From: CAZVFX01 sp964626565
GTDB lineage: Bacteria; Myxococcota_A; UBA9042; CAIXZC01
Direction of reading: 5' to 3'
DNA: 64,000 nt
Assembly (NCBI GenBank): GCA_964626565.1
Contig: CAZVFX010000005.1
Span: forward strand, 1-64,000
Made by a program: the position numbers and the translations under genes. The notes beneath the pieces were generated by a model, which was not told where the DNA came from, made no database searches, and worked only from the letters and a program-made list of their open reading frames with translations. Below are positions 44,132 through 53,053 of the stretch, one piece after another. Each line of letters opens with the position of its first letter. Positions within the stretch are counted from its first letter, which is position 1.

Positions 44132-45850
44132 ATGTTCAGGATATCTATAACCGTTATCGCGATCACCGCTGTGCTGAGTGCGGCTATCTGGAATGCGAGC
44201 TGTTTTGGTGGTGATGAGGGAGACGTGAAACACGGCTTGTCCGTCTTTATCTACGGGCCGTCACCCGACGACTACCCGGACATTGCGCCGTTCATCCATT
44301 GCGGCGTCGATCCTACCGTCTGCGAGTGCGACTTCGTGAAGTTGTGCTGGATGGAGAAAGGGTCGACCACCCTCAAGGATTGCGTCACGGTACCCTTTGA
44401 AGACGCCGGTGCGGCGCTGGAGTTGCCGTTTGACACCGAGGTTTGCGTTGTAGCAGAGTGTTACGAGGGTCTCCTGGACCCCACCACGGGCCAAACGGTG
44501 CTCGACGGACCCCGCGCCAGGGGCCAGTCCTGCCCGGTCGTTCACGAATCGGGGCAGGAAGACAAGACTGTGACCATCTACATGCTGCCCATCACGACTT
44601 TCGGGCCGACCTATGACCCGCTGGACGGCGCGGTTACGTCGACGTTCGCGGAGAGATGGGGCGCAGTGTCGTCGGCCCTTTTCGACGGCTCTATCCTGAT
44701 TGCAGGAGGCGCTGACGTTTCCGACGGTTGCGCCGACTGGTCCGACCCCAACTGCGTTGACGAAGTTGTGAGCACTGCGGAATTGTACAACCCGGGCTCG
44801 GAGCAGGTGTTGCTCCCGACGGTCGGCAAGTTCGACCTGGTGGGCACCGATGCGAGCCAGCGCATGAGTGAGCAGCGGGCCTTTTCCGCGGCCGTTGCTC
44901 TGCCTTCCGGGGACGTTGCCATTTTCGGCGGACTCAACAGCGCGAACACCCCTAGCAAGACCGTGGACCTCTATTCGCCCACTTATCGGACCTTCATGGC
45001 CGGCCCGCCCATGGAGCACACCCGCGCGTACCACACAGCAACGTTGATCTCGTCGGAGGGCAAAGGCTTTGTGCTTCTGGTCGGCGGCTTGGGCTCCGGA
45101 GACGCAACTTGGGAAGTGTGGACCCCTGACGTGGGAACCACCGCCAGCGGCCAGCTCAATGAATCCAGGTGGCACCACACCGCCACTCTGATCAACAAGG
45201 CGCTGGATGAGAAGGCCCGGGAAGTAGTGGTCATTGCGGGCGGCGAGGGACAAACCCCCGGTGCGATAACGGTGCGGGACACGCTGGAGATCTTCGACAT
45301 CACGAATCAGGCTTTCCAGGGCGAACAGCCCCTGCTGTGCTCCAACGGCTCAATCGAGAGTCCCCAGGCGGTGAAAAAGACCATGCATGCGGCCGCGTTT
45401 GTTCCCAAGCGGCACTTCGTGTACATCGCCGGCGGTTTCAGCGACCCCGAACACGTCAATCCCGTGAGAGACATTTGCGTCTGGCACACTACGCAGGAAA
45501 AATGGCAGGGCGAAGCCGGGAAATTCATGCTCAATAAGGCCCGAGGCGCATTGAGCGCTACCGCGCTGCCGGGCAACGTTGTACTTTTTGCCGGCGGCTT
45601 GACCAAGTCCGGCGGCGAACTACAAACAGTCGACACAGTCGAGATCGTCTTCGAGTATCTCAACGAAAATGGTGAGACGGTGGTTGATATCGGTCCCGAC
45701 GCAGGCTTCCCCATCACAATGATCACGCCTCGCTGGAACCACGGCGACATTGTCGGCTGCGACGGCAAAGTTCTTTTCTATGGCGGTCTGGGCGGCAGCC
45801 CTGCATCCCCAACTCCTTTGAGCGCCACCGAGGTATTCAATCCCCAGTAG
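44132..45850 (+). CDS. Secreted kelch-repeat protein
   Basis: A 572-aa exported protein. The leader (MFRISITVIAITAVLSAAIW) is followed by NASC, a poor lipobox, so it may be cleaved by signal peptidase I instead. Residues ~35-150 are a Cys-containing domain. From ~165 to the end, about six kelch blades follow with the double-Gly signature (SSALFDGSILIAGGADVSDG, SGDVAIFGGLNSAN, HTATLISSEGKGFVLLVGGL, GNVVLFAGGLTKSGG). It should form a beta-propeller. The gene starts 76 nt after the PEGA gene and ends 12 nt before the next, so they are likely co-transcribed. Confidence 0.88.
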   Translation: MFRISITVIAITAVLSAAIWNASCFGGDEGDVKHGLSVFIYGPSPDDYPDIAPFIHCGVDPTVCECDFVKLCWMEKGSTTLKDCVTVPFEDAGAALELPFDTEVCVVAECYEGLLDPTTGQTVLDGPRARGQSCPVVHESGQEDKTVTIYMLPITTFGPTYDPLDGAVTSTFAERWGAVSSALFDGSILIAGGADVSDGCADWSDPNCVDEVVSTAELYNPGSEQVLLPTVGKFDLVGTDASQRMSEQRAFSAAVALPSGDVAIFGGLNSANTPSKTVDLYSPTYRTFMAGPPMEHTRAYHTATLISSEGKGFVLLVGGLGSGDATWEVWTPDVGTTASGQLNESRWHHTATLINKALDEKAREVVVIAGGEGQTPGAITVRDTLEIFDITNQAFQGEQPLLCSNGSIESPQAVKKTMHAAAFVPKRHFVYIAGGFSDPEHVNPVRDICVWHTTQEKWQGEAGKFMLNKARGALSATALPGNVVLFAGGLTKSGGELQTVDTVEIVFEYLNENGETVVDIGPDAGFPITMITPRWNHGDIVGCDGKVLFYGGLGGSPASPTPLSATEVFNPQ

Positions 45851-45862
45851 GCGACGGCGCAT

Positions 45863-47875
45863 ATGATCGACGTAGGGCAGCGGCTCCTCACTTCTACACT
45901 TCCTGCGGCTTGCGTGTGTGCCGCCTTGGTCTGGGCTTGTGGTTGCAGCGGCAAGAAGCACACTCCCGACGTAACGGCCACAACCGCAGCGGACACACGG
46001 ACCCCCACACCGGAACTCAAGGATACGCGCACCGGCGCTACCGCGGATGACACAGTCGCTTCCGCACTACGGGAGATTGGAACACCTGCACGGGCAGACG
46101 GTGGCGAAGTGACGGCCCCCGGAGATGTCGCTACAGGCGATAGCCCGTCTCCCGGCCCGGCGCCGATTCCCCCCGACGAAAACATGGCCAGGCTTCTGGA
46201 ATGCACCCGGGGAACGGCTGTACGCGTCTTCGACCCGTTGGTTCGGACGCGCCTGCTGTTGCGACTCGCGGTGCTGGAGGCAGCCTACGACCCTTCGGCA
46301 GCGGCCAGGACCATCGAAAAATGCCAACTTGAAGGGGCTGCTGCGGACGACGTCGCCCGGGCTTTTGGAGCCATCGCTTCCCGGGACCTGAAGCTGTGCC
46401 TGAAGATCATCTCCGGTCAACCGGCCGGAGAGTTGCGGGACACTTACCTCGCCTCTACCGCCCTGGCTCTCGTTTCGGTGGACCCGGAAAAAGCGGCGGA
46501 AGTAGCGGCGCGGGTTGATTCCCGCATCGCCCGGGAATTCCTCCTCCTCGAACTCGTGCGGTTGGCCGCCTCACTATGGCCCGACCGAATCGAAAAGGTC
46601 ACCGCCCACATAATCGAGCCGCTCTACAACGACGAGGCTTTCGCCCTCATCGCAGAGGAAACCGCGGCGTCGGCCCCCGGGGATGCGATCTCCCAGGTGG
46701 ACAAGATCGAAGCTGAACTGGTGAAACGGTGGACTCTGCTCTACGTCGGCTTCCGTATCGCCGTCGGCGACCCCGTCGCAGCCTTGCAACTCGACCGCAT
46801 GTTGATGTCGGTCTACTATCGCGATGAACTGTACGCTGAAGTAGCTACACATCTGGCCGGCAAGGACAGCGAAAAGGCGCTGACACTCGCGCTGCGCATC
46901 TCTGACCCATTCCTCAAAAAGGATGCGGTCGCGGAGGTGGCCGCGGCTATGATACGCGACAAACCTTCGCTGGCACTGCACATCTTGCGTAAGAACCTCG
47001 ACTTCATAGACGCCGATACCGAGGTCACCGCACTTCTCACCGGCTTGTGCCGGACTGATGCTGCCAGATTCGAGACGACCCTGGCTGAGGTGCAAAACGA
47101 CCTGGGGAAGAAGCTGGTCGCAGACATCTTGAGCGCCTGTTGCAGTTCTGCACCTGAACTGGTGCTACGGGAGACGGCCAAGAGGGGACTTGAGTCGAAA
47201 GCCCAACTAAGGGTCTGCGCCGCGTGCGCTGACCCGGGGCCGGAGGCCCTGACGGCCGCGCAGGCGATCGGCGACCCCCGCCTCAGAAACGAGGCCTACC
47301 AATGCCTCGCCAAAGATCGCGCGGCCACGGATCTGCCGGCTGCGTTGGAGATAGTGAAGCTCATCGACGACGCCCTGGGGCGGGACGAAACCCACCTCAT
47401 GCTGGTGGAACTGCTGGCGGCAGGAGAAGACCCCGCGCTGGCGGCCCGAATCTCTCTGGGCATCGCAGACCCATACCTGGCCGCCAAGGCGGCCCTGGCA
47501 CTCCTGGGTGGCACGCCAGAAGAGGAGTACGACAAGCGCGTCACTTTCATTGCCGAAAAAGCCGGCAAGGTCCGCGACCGGTGGCGTCAGGACGAGTTGC
47601 TCGCCCGCCTGGCTCGTCATTCGGGCAGCAGAGACCTCAAGGCAGCTCTGGACCTCGCGTCCGGCCTGGTGGATGTTGAACTCCAGCAAAGCGTATTGAA
47701 CGACCTGGCTCGAACTTCTTTTGCCGCCGGCCTGGAGCAGGCGGAAAAGCAGCAAGAACTGTTCCTGGATCTGGCCGGCAAGGCCGCATGGTGCCTGCGC
47801 CTCGCCGAACTCCATCAGGCCAGCCTGGACGCGAAAGAAGCCACGGCTGCAGAACCGAAAACGGAAGTCCCCTGA
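45863..47875 (+). CDS. Lipoprotein with an all-helical repeat domain, unknown function
   Basis: A 670-aa lipoprotein (leader ALVWACGC, two possible lipidated cysteines). A Thr/Asp/Pro-rich linker (~25-105) is followed by a long all-alpha part made of irregular ~35-residue helical pairs, each tending to start around a [D/E]PxxA or LAxxI pattern (DPYLAAKAALALLGG, DPRLRNEAYQCLAKDRAATD, DPFLKKDAVAEVAAAMIRDK). It resembles a HEAT/TPR-like solenoid. No family was recognised. It begins 12 nt after the kelch gene with a weak ribosome site and overlaps prmC by one codon phase (TGATG), pointing to coupled translation. Confidence 0.78.
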   Translation: MIDVGQRLLTSTLPAACVCAALVWACGCSGKKHTPDVTATTAADTRTPTPELKDTRTGATADDTVASALREIGTPARADGGEVTAPGDVATGDSPSPGPAPIPPDENMARLLECTRGTAVRVFDPLVRTRLLLRLAVLEAAYDPSAAARTIEKCQLEGAAADDVARAFGAIASRDLKLCLKIISGQPAGELRDTYLASTALALVSVDPEKAAEVAARVDSRIAREFLLLELVRLAASLWPDRIEKVTAHIIEPLYNDEAFALIAEETAASAPGDAISQVDKIEAELVKRWTLLYVGFRIAVGDPVAALQLDRMLMSVYYRDELYAEVATHLAGKDSEKALTLALRISDPFLKKDAVAEVAAAMIRDKPSLALHILRKNLDFIDADTEVTALLTGLCRTDAARFETTLAEVQNDLGKKLVADILSACCSSAPELVLRETAKRGLESKAQLRVCAACADPGPEALTAAQAIGDPRLRNEAYQCLAKDRAATDLPAALEIVKLIDDALGRDETHLMLVELLAAGEDPALAARISLGIADPYLAAKAALALLGGTPEEEYDKRVTFIAEKAGKVRDRWRQDELLARLARHSGSRDLKAALDLASGLVDVELQQSVLNDLARTSFAAGLEQAEKQQELFLDLAGKAAWCLRLAELHQASLDAKEATAAEPKTEVP

Positions 47876-48756
47876 TGTCCTCCCGCCGGCACTGGACCGT
47901 CATGGAAGTGATCGTTTGGACGGCAGGCTACCTGAAAGAGCAGGGCTCAATGAGCCCACGCCTGGACGCCGAACTGTTGTTGAGTCACACCCTCGAAGCG
48001 AGCAGAGTGCAACTGTATCTGGATCACGACAAGCCTCTGGCCCCCGAAGAGTTGGCTCGTTACAAGGCTATGGTGAAGCAGCGCGCCACAGGGGAATCTG
48101 TGGCGCACATTACCGGCAGCAAAGAGTTCTGGAAGCTCGAGTTCCTCACGCCCCCTCCGCTCTTTGTTCCCCGCCCGGAAACGGAGCTTCTGGTGGAGAA
48201 GGGGCTGGCGCTAATTGCAGACCTGGAGAACCCTTGCATCCTGGACTTGTGCACCGGCACAGGGGCAATCCTCGTGAGTCTCGTGTCGGAGCTTGCCGGT
48301 GGTTCGGGTGTGGGCGTCGATATTTCAGACAAAGCGGTGAGCACCGCCACGGAGAACAGCGTGCGGGCCGGAATCGCAGACCGCCTGGAATGGGTGTGTG
48401 CGGACGCGGCCAGCTATCTGGAATCTGCGGGCCGACAGTTTGACATCATCACGTGCAACCCTCCTTACGTGTCCTCCGCCGACTGGGAGAAGCTGGTTCC
48501 GGCGATTACGCAGTTCGAGCCGAGAGAGGCGGTAGATGGCGGCGGGGACGGGTTGGATTTCTTGCGTACGCTGGTCCCAAAACTGCCGGCAGCATTGGGC
48601 CGGGAAGGCTATCTTCTCGTTGAGTATTCAGGGGACGAACAAACCGTCGATCTGACGACGCTGCTCGAGGGGAATCGCTTGCGGGTGGAAGAGATTATCA
48701 AGGACCTGGCCGGTATCGACCGGGTCGCGGTGGCCCGGCTCAAAGATCCTTCTTGA
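47875..48756 (+). CDS. prmC: Release factor N5-glutamine methyltransferase PrmC
   Basis: A 293-aa SAM-dependent methyltransferase that methylates the Gln of the GGQ motif in translation release factors. The N-terminal helical domain (~1-80) recognises the factor. The Rossmann domain has the SAM site CILDLCTGTG (121-130) and the catalytic NPPY (195-198), with the usual FVPRPETE at about 97. The ATG at 47875 overlaps the stop of the lipoprotein gene (TGATG). It is not next to prfA as in many bacteria, but sits at the end of an envelope-protein operon. Its 3' end overlaps the convergent isomerase gene by 17 bp. Confidence 0.95.
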   Translation: MSSRRHWTVMEVIVWTAGYLKEQGSMSPRLDAELLLSHTLEASRVQLYLDHDKPLAPEELARYKAMVKQRATGESVAHITGSKEFWKLEFLTPPPLFVPRPETELLVEKGLALIADLENPCILDLCTGTGAILVSLVSELAGGSGVGVDISDKAVSTATENSVRAGIADRLEWVCADAASYLESAGRQFDIITCNPPYVSSADWEKLVPAITQFEPREAVDGGGDGLDFLRTLVPKLPAALGREGYLLVEYSGDEQTVDLTTLLEGNRLRVEEIIKDLAGIDRVAVARLKDPS

Positions 48757-49714
48757 AATTCTGGATCGCAGGGATGGCAATAGGGTCCGTTTCCCGTTGA
48801 ACCGCGGCGTAGTAGCTTACCCAATCAGCCAGCAGCAGCGAGGAGAGGGCTTTGCGAAGCACGTTCTCGCCGACCAGCGGGATTTCCTTCACTCCGTAGC
48901 CTGACCCGGCAAGCAACTCCCGAAGCAGTTGAAAACGTCTCACGACCCGCGGGTGCTCCCCCGGGCACGTGAGCAGGAGAAATGAGAAGTGCTGAGCGAA
49001 CTGAGGGGTAAACGCAATCATCTCGTTGTGGTTGGCCTCAGGCAAGGCGCCTGCGATGGCAGGGATTTTGCTGTTCTCGTTGAACTTGATCCGCCAGGTT
49101 CTGGCCACCCCGGTTTCATATGCGGGGGGAGAGTAGATGACGGGGAACGCGGGGCCCAACCAGGAGGCCAACTGGCTGCCTTGCTCTTCGAGGTCCAGGC
49201 TCTTCAGCCAGGCACAAAGGGAAGGGAGCTCTTCGACGGGTTCCAACAGACCCTGGTCCACCAGGAAACTATACAGTGCGCCCAGCATGAAATAGAGCGC
49301 GAAGCGGGGCTGAAAACCGGGGGCCTTCGGCGGTATTCTGACCCAGGGAACCTGGTGGCGGGCTGAGGCCTGTTCGAGCTGACCGCCGGCAGAAACTGCG
49401 ATGACGAATGCGGGGGACGCGACGGCCTGCTCAAACGTGGCCAGCATCTCCTCCGTGTTGCCTGAATATGAAAGGGCAAACACCAGGGTGTGCTCATCGA
49501 GCTCAAACGGAATCCGATAATCCCTGACGACGTGCCATTCCCAGTTGCAGTTCTGAACGTTGCGCAACAGGTCGACCAACCCACCTCCCAATGCACTTCC
49601 GCCCATGCCGAGGAGTACGACCCGCCGCCATTGGCGCTGTGGAAACTCCACGTGGCTGCCGGCATGCATGGCTTCAACAAGTTGGTCGGGTCCATCCAGA
49701 ATGAATCGCTTCAT
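48740..49714 (-). CDS. Bifunctional phosphoglucose/phosphomannose isomerase
   Basis: A 324-aa SIS-fold isomerase of the type first described in Archaea, interconverting fructose-6-phosphate with glucose- and mannose-6-phosphate. The first SIS half has the sugar-phosphate motif LGMGGSALGGGL (35-46) and ALSYSGNTEE (~80-89). The second half has the conserved NENSKIPA and PEANHNE blocks with the catalytic Glu/His region, and a C-terminal LLLADWVSYYAAV. ATG at 49714 is preceded by GGGGGGAGG. The stop lies inside the 3' end of the convergent prmC gene. It may supply sugar phosphates for envelope polysaccharide. Confidence 0.92.
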   Translation of the reverse strand: MKRFILDGPDQLVEAMHAGSHVEFPQRQWRRVVLLGMGGSALGGGLVDLLRNVQNCNWEWHVVRDYRIPFELDEHTLVFALSYSGNTEEMLATFEQAVASPAFVIAVSAGGQLEQASARHQVPWVRIPPKAPGFQPRFALYFMLGALYSFLVDQGLLEPVEELPSLCAWLKSLDLEEQGSQLASWLGPAFPVIYSPPAYETGVARTWRIKFNENSKIPAIAGALPEANHNEMIAFTPQFAQHFSFLLLTCPGEHPRVVRRFQLLRELLAGSGYGVKEIPLVGENVLRKALSSLLLADWVSYYAAVQRETDPIAIPAIQNFKKDL

Positions 49715-49759
49715 AGTCCTCCCCCCTTACCAGCCGGTCATATCCCAACCAGAGGAGAT

Positions 49760-50725
49760 TTACAAGACTACGAGGATCGTCTGCAGGCCTTCTTTCTTCT
49801 CGATGAAATCTTTGAACTTCTGCGCCTCGAGGCGGGAAGGAAAACGCCCGATGCGGACGCGATACCACTTGCCCTTCTTGGGTAGATCCACGGGCATGAT
49901 ATACGGCTTGACCTTGTTGCGGGACAATTCACCTTGCAGGTACTTGAGGAAGATCAGCGCTTCGTTCTTGTCCTTGAACGACTTGGCCTGGACCGCATAG
50001 TAGCGCTCGGCCACCACCTTGATGTCATCATCGTGCCGCTTTCGAGGCTTGGCCTCCTTGGCAGGGCGGGCTTCTTCCACCTTCTCCGGCTCGGGCTCCG
50101 GTTCCGGCTCTGCCGGCACATCCTGCGCAATTTCCGGTTCCGGCTCCGGAGGAGCCTCGAGAGGCGCGATTTCCGGCTCAGGTTCCGGAGGAACTTCCTC
50201 AGGCACGATTTCCATCTCGGGAGCCTTGGCTGACCGGACCCTTCGGTCGTTGCGAGCGCGGATACCGGCAGACAGCGCCAGCACTTCATCCGGGTCCATG
50301 GCCCGGTCTATGATTTCCTCATCTGCCGGCGGGGGAAAGAGCTTCTTGGCCAGCTCTTTCTTCATGCGCTCTTCCTCTTCATCGGCCTTCTTTCGAGTTT
50401 CGAGGCGAAGTTTGGCCAGGGCGTTGAGGACGACATCCCCCATTTCCTCTTCTTCCGGATGCGAAGACAGCTCATTCAGAAAGGGGATCGCGCGTGCCTC
50501 CAGGTCTTGCGCGTCCATTGCTTTGTCGGCTTTGGCCCCCAAAACTACCGGAGGCGGTGTGCTGCGGGCAAGGGCGGTGGGTTTGCTCTTTTTCCCTACC
50601 ACCATGCCGGTGTAGAAGATGACGCCGGAGAATACGATGCTCCAAACAATTAGATAGACCACATGCCTGGTGTCTATCCTGAACTCCATCTTCTCCTTAA
50701 TCCTGGCGTCTTCTCTAAGCTTCAT
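49760..50725 (-). CDS. SPOR-domain inner-membrane protein
   Basis: A 321-aa protein. A short cytoplasmic tail is followed by one membrane helix at ~22-43 (VVYLIVWSIVFSGVIFYTGM). Next come a charged linker and a Pro-Glu repeat (~175-225, EPEPEIAPLEAPPEPEPEIA), and a C-terminal SPOR domain (~240-321, YYAVQAKSFKDKNEALIFLK, RVRIGRFPSRLEAQKFKDFI). SPOR domains bind denuded glycan strands at the division septum, so a role in cell-wall remodelling or division is likely. ATG at 50725 has GAGGTG just upstream. The Pro-Glu spacer probably spans the periplasm as a rod. It lies 45 nt upstream of the isomerase gene on the same strand. Confidence 0.9.
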   Translation of the reverse strand: MKLREDARIKEKMEFRIDTRHVVYLIVWSIVFSGVIFYTGMVVGKKSKPTALARSTPPPVVLGAKADKAMDAQDLEARAIPFLNELSSHPEEEEMGDVVLNALAKLRLETRKKADEEEERMKKELAKKLFPPPADEEIIDRAMDPDEVLALSAGIRARNDRRVRSAKAPEMEIVPEEVPPEPEPEIAPLEAPPEPEPEIAQDVPAEPEPEPEPEKVEEARPAKEAKPRKRHDDDIKVVAERYYAVQAKSFKDKNEALIFLKYLQGELSRNKVKPYIMPVDLPKKGKWYRVRIGRFPSRLEAQKFKDFIEKKEGLQTILVVL

Positions 50726-50854
50726 TCAACACCTCTCACGTAGGCGCGCCGGGCGGCCTATGAATTAACCTTACAAGGGAGTAGGAATCTGTCAAAAAAA
50801 GGGTAGACAGGCCCGCCCATCTCTGGCATCCCTTGTTGCGAGGAGGTTTTTGCC

Positions 50855-51244
50855 ATGAAAAAGGTAGTAGCTACCGCGGCCGCGCCGCAAGCCATCGGCC
50901 CCTATAGCCAGGCCATCGAATTCACAGGTCCGGGGCGAATGCTCTTCTTGTCGGGACAGATTGCGTTGGACCCCGGCTCCGGAGAAATGACCGGGGGCGG
51001 AGTGCAAGCGGAGACACGGCAGGCGCTGGAGAATCTCGGGCGGGTAGCAGAAGCGGCGGGGTGCAGTCTGGACGACGTGGTCAAGACCACCATCTACCTT
51101 GTAGACATGGAGGACTTTCCTGCGGTCAATGAGGCCTACGCTAAGTTCTTCGCCAGCTCACTGCCGGCACGGGCGACTGTGGCTGTTCGTGCCCTTCCCA
51201 AGGGAGCGCTGGTGGAGATAGATGCGATTTGCGTCACCTCCTGA
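50855..51244 (+). CDS. ridA: RidA-family enamine/imine deaminase
   Basis: A 129-aa trimeric enzyme that hydrolyses reactive 2-aminoacrylate and related enamines released by PLP enzymes. The family signature is complete: PQAIGPYSQA (11-20), SGQIALDP, the catalytic Arg at R106 (PARATV) and E121 (VEIDAI). The length is normal. ATG at 50855 has GAGGAGG upstream. It is monocistronic; the next 420 bp downstream contain no gene but a predicted sigma-54-driven RNA. Confidence 0.96.
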   Translation: MKKVVATAAAPQAIGPYSQAIEFTGPGRMLFLSGQIALDPGSGEMTGGGVQAETRQALENLGRVAEAAGCSLDDVVKTTIYLVDMEDFPAVNEAYAKFFASSLPARATVAVRALPKGALVEIDAICVTS

Positions 51245-51255
51245 GCATGTCTCAA

Positions 51256-51305
51256 TTTGCGATTTGGTTCATTTTGCGACACATCTCCCCGAGTAGCGCA
51301 AAGTG
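51256..51305 (+). promoter_or_regulatory. Candidate enhancer for a sigma-54 activator
   Basis: TTTGCGA occurs at 51256-51262 and 51273-51279. CATTTTGCG (51270-51278) has an inverted partner CGCAAAGTG (51297-51305), 8 of 9 matching, with an 18-bp gap. The sites lie about 140-185 bp before the predicted RNA start, the usual distance for sigma-54 enhancer-binding proteins. Confidence 0.45.
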
Positions 51306-51414
51306 AGTCATGGCCTTCAGATCGCAGCCGGAGGACCCTACCCACCCAGAACTGTCGCGTTTTGGCACACCGCCGCTACATGAACGCCAGAGCTCCCACC
51401 GAGGAGAACATCGG

Positions 51415-51431
51415 TTGGCACACCACTTGCA
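51415..51431 (+). promoter_or_regulatory. Sigma-54 promoter (-24/-12)
   Basis: TTGGCAC-ACCAC-TTGCA: GG at 51417-51418 and GC at 51429-51430 with exactly 10 nt between, matching the consensus TGGCAC-N5-TTGC at every fixed position. Transcription should begin near 51442. The only element downstream before the convergent permease gene is a foldable RNA with its own terminator. Confidence 0.65.
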
Positions 51432-51441
51432 TAATAAGTGA

Positions 51442-51663
51442 CGGTTGATTCCAGTCCCCATAGATTTTGTTCCACGTTTGTAATCCCCTTCTTGAACGCT
51501 TCAATCGGCGGCTGCGGTCGCTTGAAGTCTTGTCGAACGAACAGAGAAGCAGCGGTGGCTCGTCACGAACGCTCTGTTCCAACTTGTTGTCCTTCTGAGT
51601 TCTTCGGTTTTGAAACGTGACGAGTCGGAAACGCTATGAGAGGGGCCCTCGGGCCCCTTTCTT
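51442..51663 (+). ncRNA. Predicted sigma-54-dependent small RNA, ~220 nt
   Basis: The interval between a sigma-54 promoter and an intrinsic terminator has no credible reading frame but clear secondary structure. CACGTTT (51473-51479) pairs with AAACGTG (51613-51619) to close a multi-branch loop. Inside are CTTCAA/TTGAAG (51499-51504 with 51522-51527) and GAACAGAG/CTCTGTTC (51539-51546 with 51572-51579). The RNA ends in a GC-rich hairpin and T-tract. It does not match tRNA, tmRNA, SRP RNA or 6S RNA as far as I can judge by eye. Sigma-54 control implies response to a specific signal through an activator not found in this window. The function is unknown. Confidence 0.55.
51641..51663 (+). terminator. 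Rho-independent terminator of the small RNA
   Basis: AGGGGCC (51641-51647), loop CTCG, GGCCCCT (51652-51658), followed by TTTCTT. The T-tract exists only on the plus strand, so it terminates plus-strand transcripts, five bases before the convergent permease gene ends. Confidence 0.85.
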
Positions 51664-51667
51664 GCGT

Positions 51668-52990
51668 TTAACCCTTCCGAGCAGAACGCATCGAGTAGTA
51701 ATAGACGGGAAGACCGGCGACCACAAAGAGCACCACGGCCAACATGCTCCTGGGATCCGCCACCGCCACGTATGCGGCGATGGCCAGGCTGGCGCCGATG
51801 TAGAGCAGGGGCGGCAGCGGGTAGAGGGGGATCTTGTAGTCTGAGCTTGTCGGGTTTCGTCGCTGTTCCACAAAAACACAGGCGGTTGCCAGTGCGGAGA
51901 ACAGCACAATGGCCAGGCCGACCCATTCGAAGAGTTGGCGCAGCGTACCGATGTACACGAAGAAGATGGAGAGCGCGCCTTGGAGGAGCAGTGCGGAGGC
52001 GGGTACCCCCCGGGGGTTGAGCCGGGCGAGCCCTGAAGGGATAGCCTTGTCCAGTGCCATGGCGTATGCGATGCGAGGGCCGGTGACAACCATGGCCGAG
52101 ACGGTGCCCAGGATGAGGAGTGCGGCGAGGAGCGAGACGACACGGGAAGCGCCGCCACCGAAGACCGCCTCCACCATGCCCGCGGCCGCGGTGAGTTTTT
52201 CTCCGCCCCCTTCCCCACCTGTGGTGTAGATGTAAACGAAGTTGAAGGCCACGTAGAGGCCGGTAACGATCAAGGTGCCGCCGATTAGAGAGAGGGGCAG
52301 GTTCCTGCGGGGGTTCTTCACCTCTCCGGCCACGTAGATGGAGTCGTTCCACCCCGCGTAGGTGAACACCACCACGAGGATCGCACCCCAGGCCGGGAGG
52401 GACGCGGGTGATGTAGCTGCCGGCTCGCCTGCAAACGCCAGCGCGGCCCCGGCCAGGATCACGAGGCCCAGCACTTTGGCCGCGGTGAGCAAAGATTGCA
52501 GCCAGGCGCCCTTGCTGACCCCGCCCAGGTTGATCGCGGTAAACACCACGATGATAGTGATGGCAAGGAGATTCTCCATCAGCAACGTTGAGTGGGTGGA
52601 AGGAAAGACCTCCATAAAGTACTGGCTGCACGCCTTGGCCATCACCGCTTGCGAGCCGGCAAACCCCACCGTAAGCGAAATCCATCCGGACATAAACGCG
52701 GTGAGGGGGCCAAAGGACTCCCTCAGGTATACGTAATCGCCGCCGGCCCGAGGATACAGTACGGCAAGCTTTGCTTGCGAGAGTGCCCCGGTGAGTGCAT
52801 ACAGCCCCCCCAGGACCCATACCAGAAGCGCCCCGAACATGTTGTCGGTGCAAGACGCAACCAAAGCGGGGGCGGCCAGGATCCCGGTACCCACTACGGA
52901 ACCGACCACCAGCAGGGTGGCCTGGACTCCGCCCAAGCGGCGCTCCAGTCCGTTCCCGTTCGCTGCTTCCGCGTTGCTCCTCTCCGTCAT
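51668..52990 (-). CDS. APC-family amino-acid permease
   Basis: A 440-aa transporter with about 12 membrane helices. TM1 has the APC substrate-binding break GSVVGTGIL (31-39), and the family pattern continues with YPRAGGDYVYLRESFGPLTA, VFTYAGWNDSIYVAGEVKNP (TM6 region) and TGPRIAYAMALDKAIP. It resembles LAT/YfnA-like exchangers or symporters for neutral amino acids; substrate specificity cannot be read. ATG at 52990 has GAGGCGGGT upstream. Convergent with the sigma-54 small RNA, whose terminator lies at the 3' end of this gene; read-through of that RNA would be antisense to the permease mRNA. Confidence 0.92.
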   Translation of the reverse strand: MTERSNAEAANGNGLERRLGGVQATLLVVGSVVGTGILAAPALVASCTDNMFGALLVWVLGGLYALTGALSQAKLAVLYPRAGGDYVYLRESFGPLTAFMSGWISLTVGFAGSQAVMAKACSQYFMEVFPSTHSTLLMENLLAITIIVVFTAINLGGVSKGAWLQSLLTAAKVLGLVILAGAALAFAGEPAATSPASLPAWGAILVVVFTYAGWNDSIYVAGEVKNPRRNLPLSLIGGTLIVTGLYVAFNFVYIYTTGGEGGGEKLTAAAGMVEAVFGGGASRVVSLLAALLILGTVSAMVVTGPRIAYAMALDKAIPSGLARLNPRGVPASALLLQGALSIFFVYIGTLRQLFEWVGLAIVLFSALATACVFVEQRRNPTSSDYKIPLYPLPPLLYIGASLAIAAYVAVADPRSMLAVVLFVVAGLPVYYYSMRSARKG

Positions 52991-53053
52991 ACCCGCCTCT
53001 CGGTCGACGAGCCGAGTATGCCACAGCCCAAGCGGGGAGTCTATTGCCGGCGC

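Larger units (their letters stand above)
51245..51441. other. Non-coding upstream region of the predicted small RNA
   Basis: No gene is supported between ridA and the amino-acid permease (51245-51667). The first part carries three TTTGCG-type sites and the sigma-54 promoter described separately; short open frames here have no ribosome sites and no recognisable product. A 10-bp motif TTGGCACACC occurs twice, at 51362 and at the promoter (51415). Confidence 0.5.

Noticed and set aside
50830..50846. TGGCATCCCTTGTTGC before ridA as a sigma-54 promoter
   Set aside because: The GG-GC spacing is 11 rather than 10 nt, which is normally not functional.
51539..51579. GAAGCAGC inside a hairpin, reminiscent of SRP RNA
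   Set aside because: The apical tetraloop and the asymmetric loop of SRP RNA are not present; only the short GAAGCAGC match remains.
51589..51640. GACGAGTC...GAAAC resembling a hammerhead ribozyme core
   Set aside because: Stem II is missing between the two conserved blocks, so the catalytic core cannot form.
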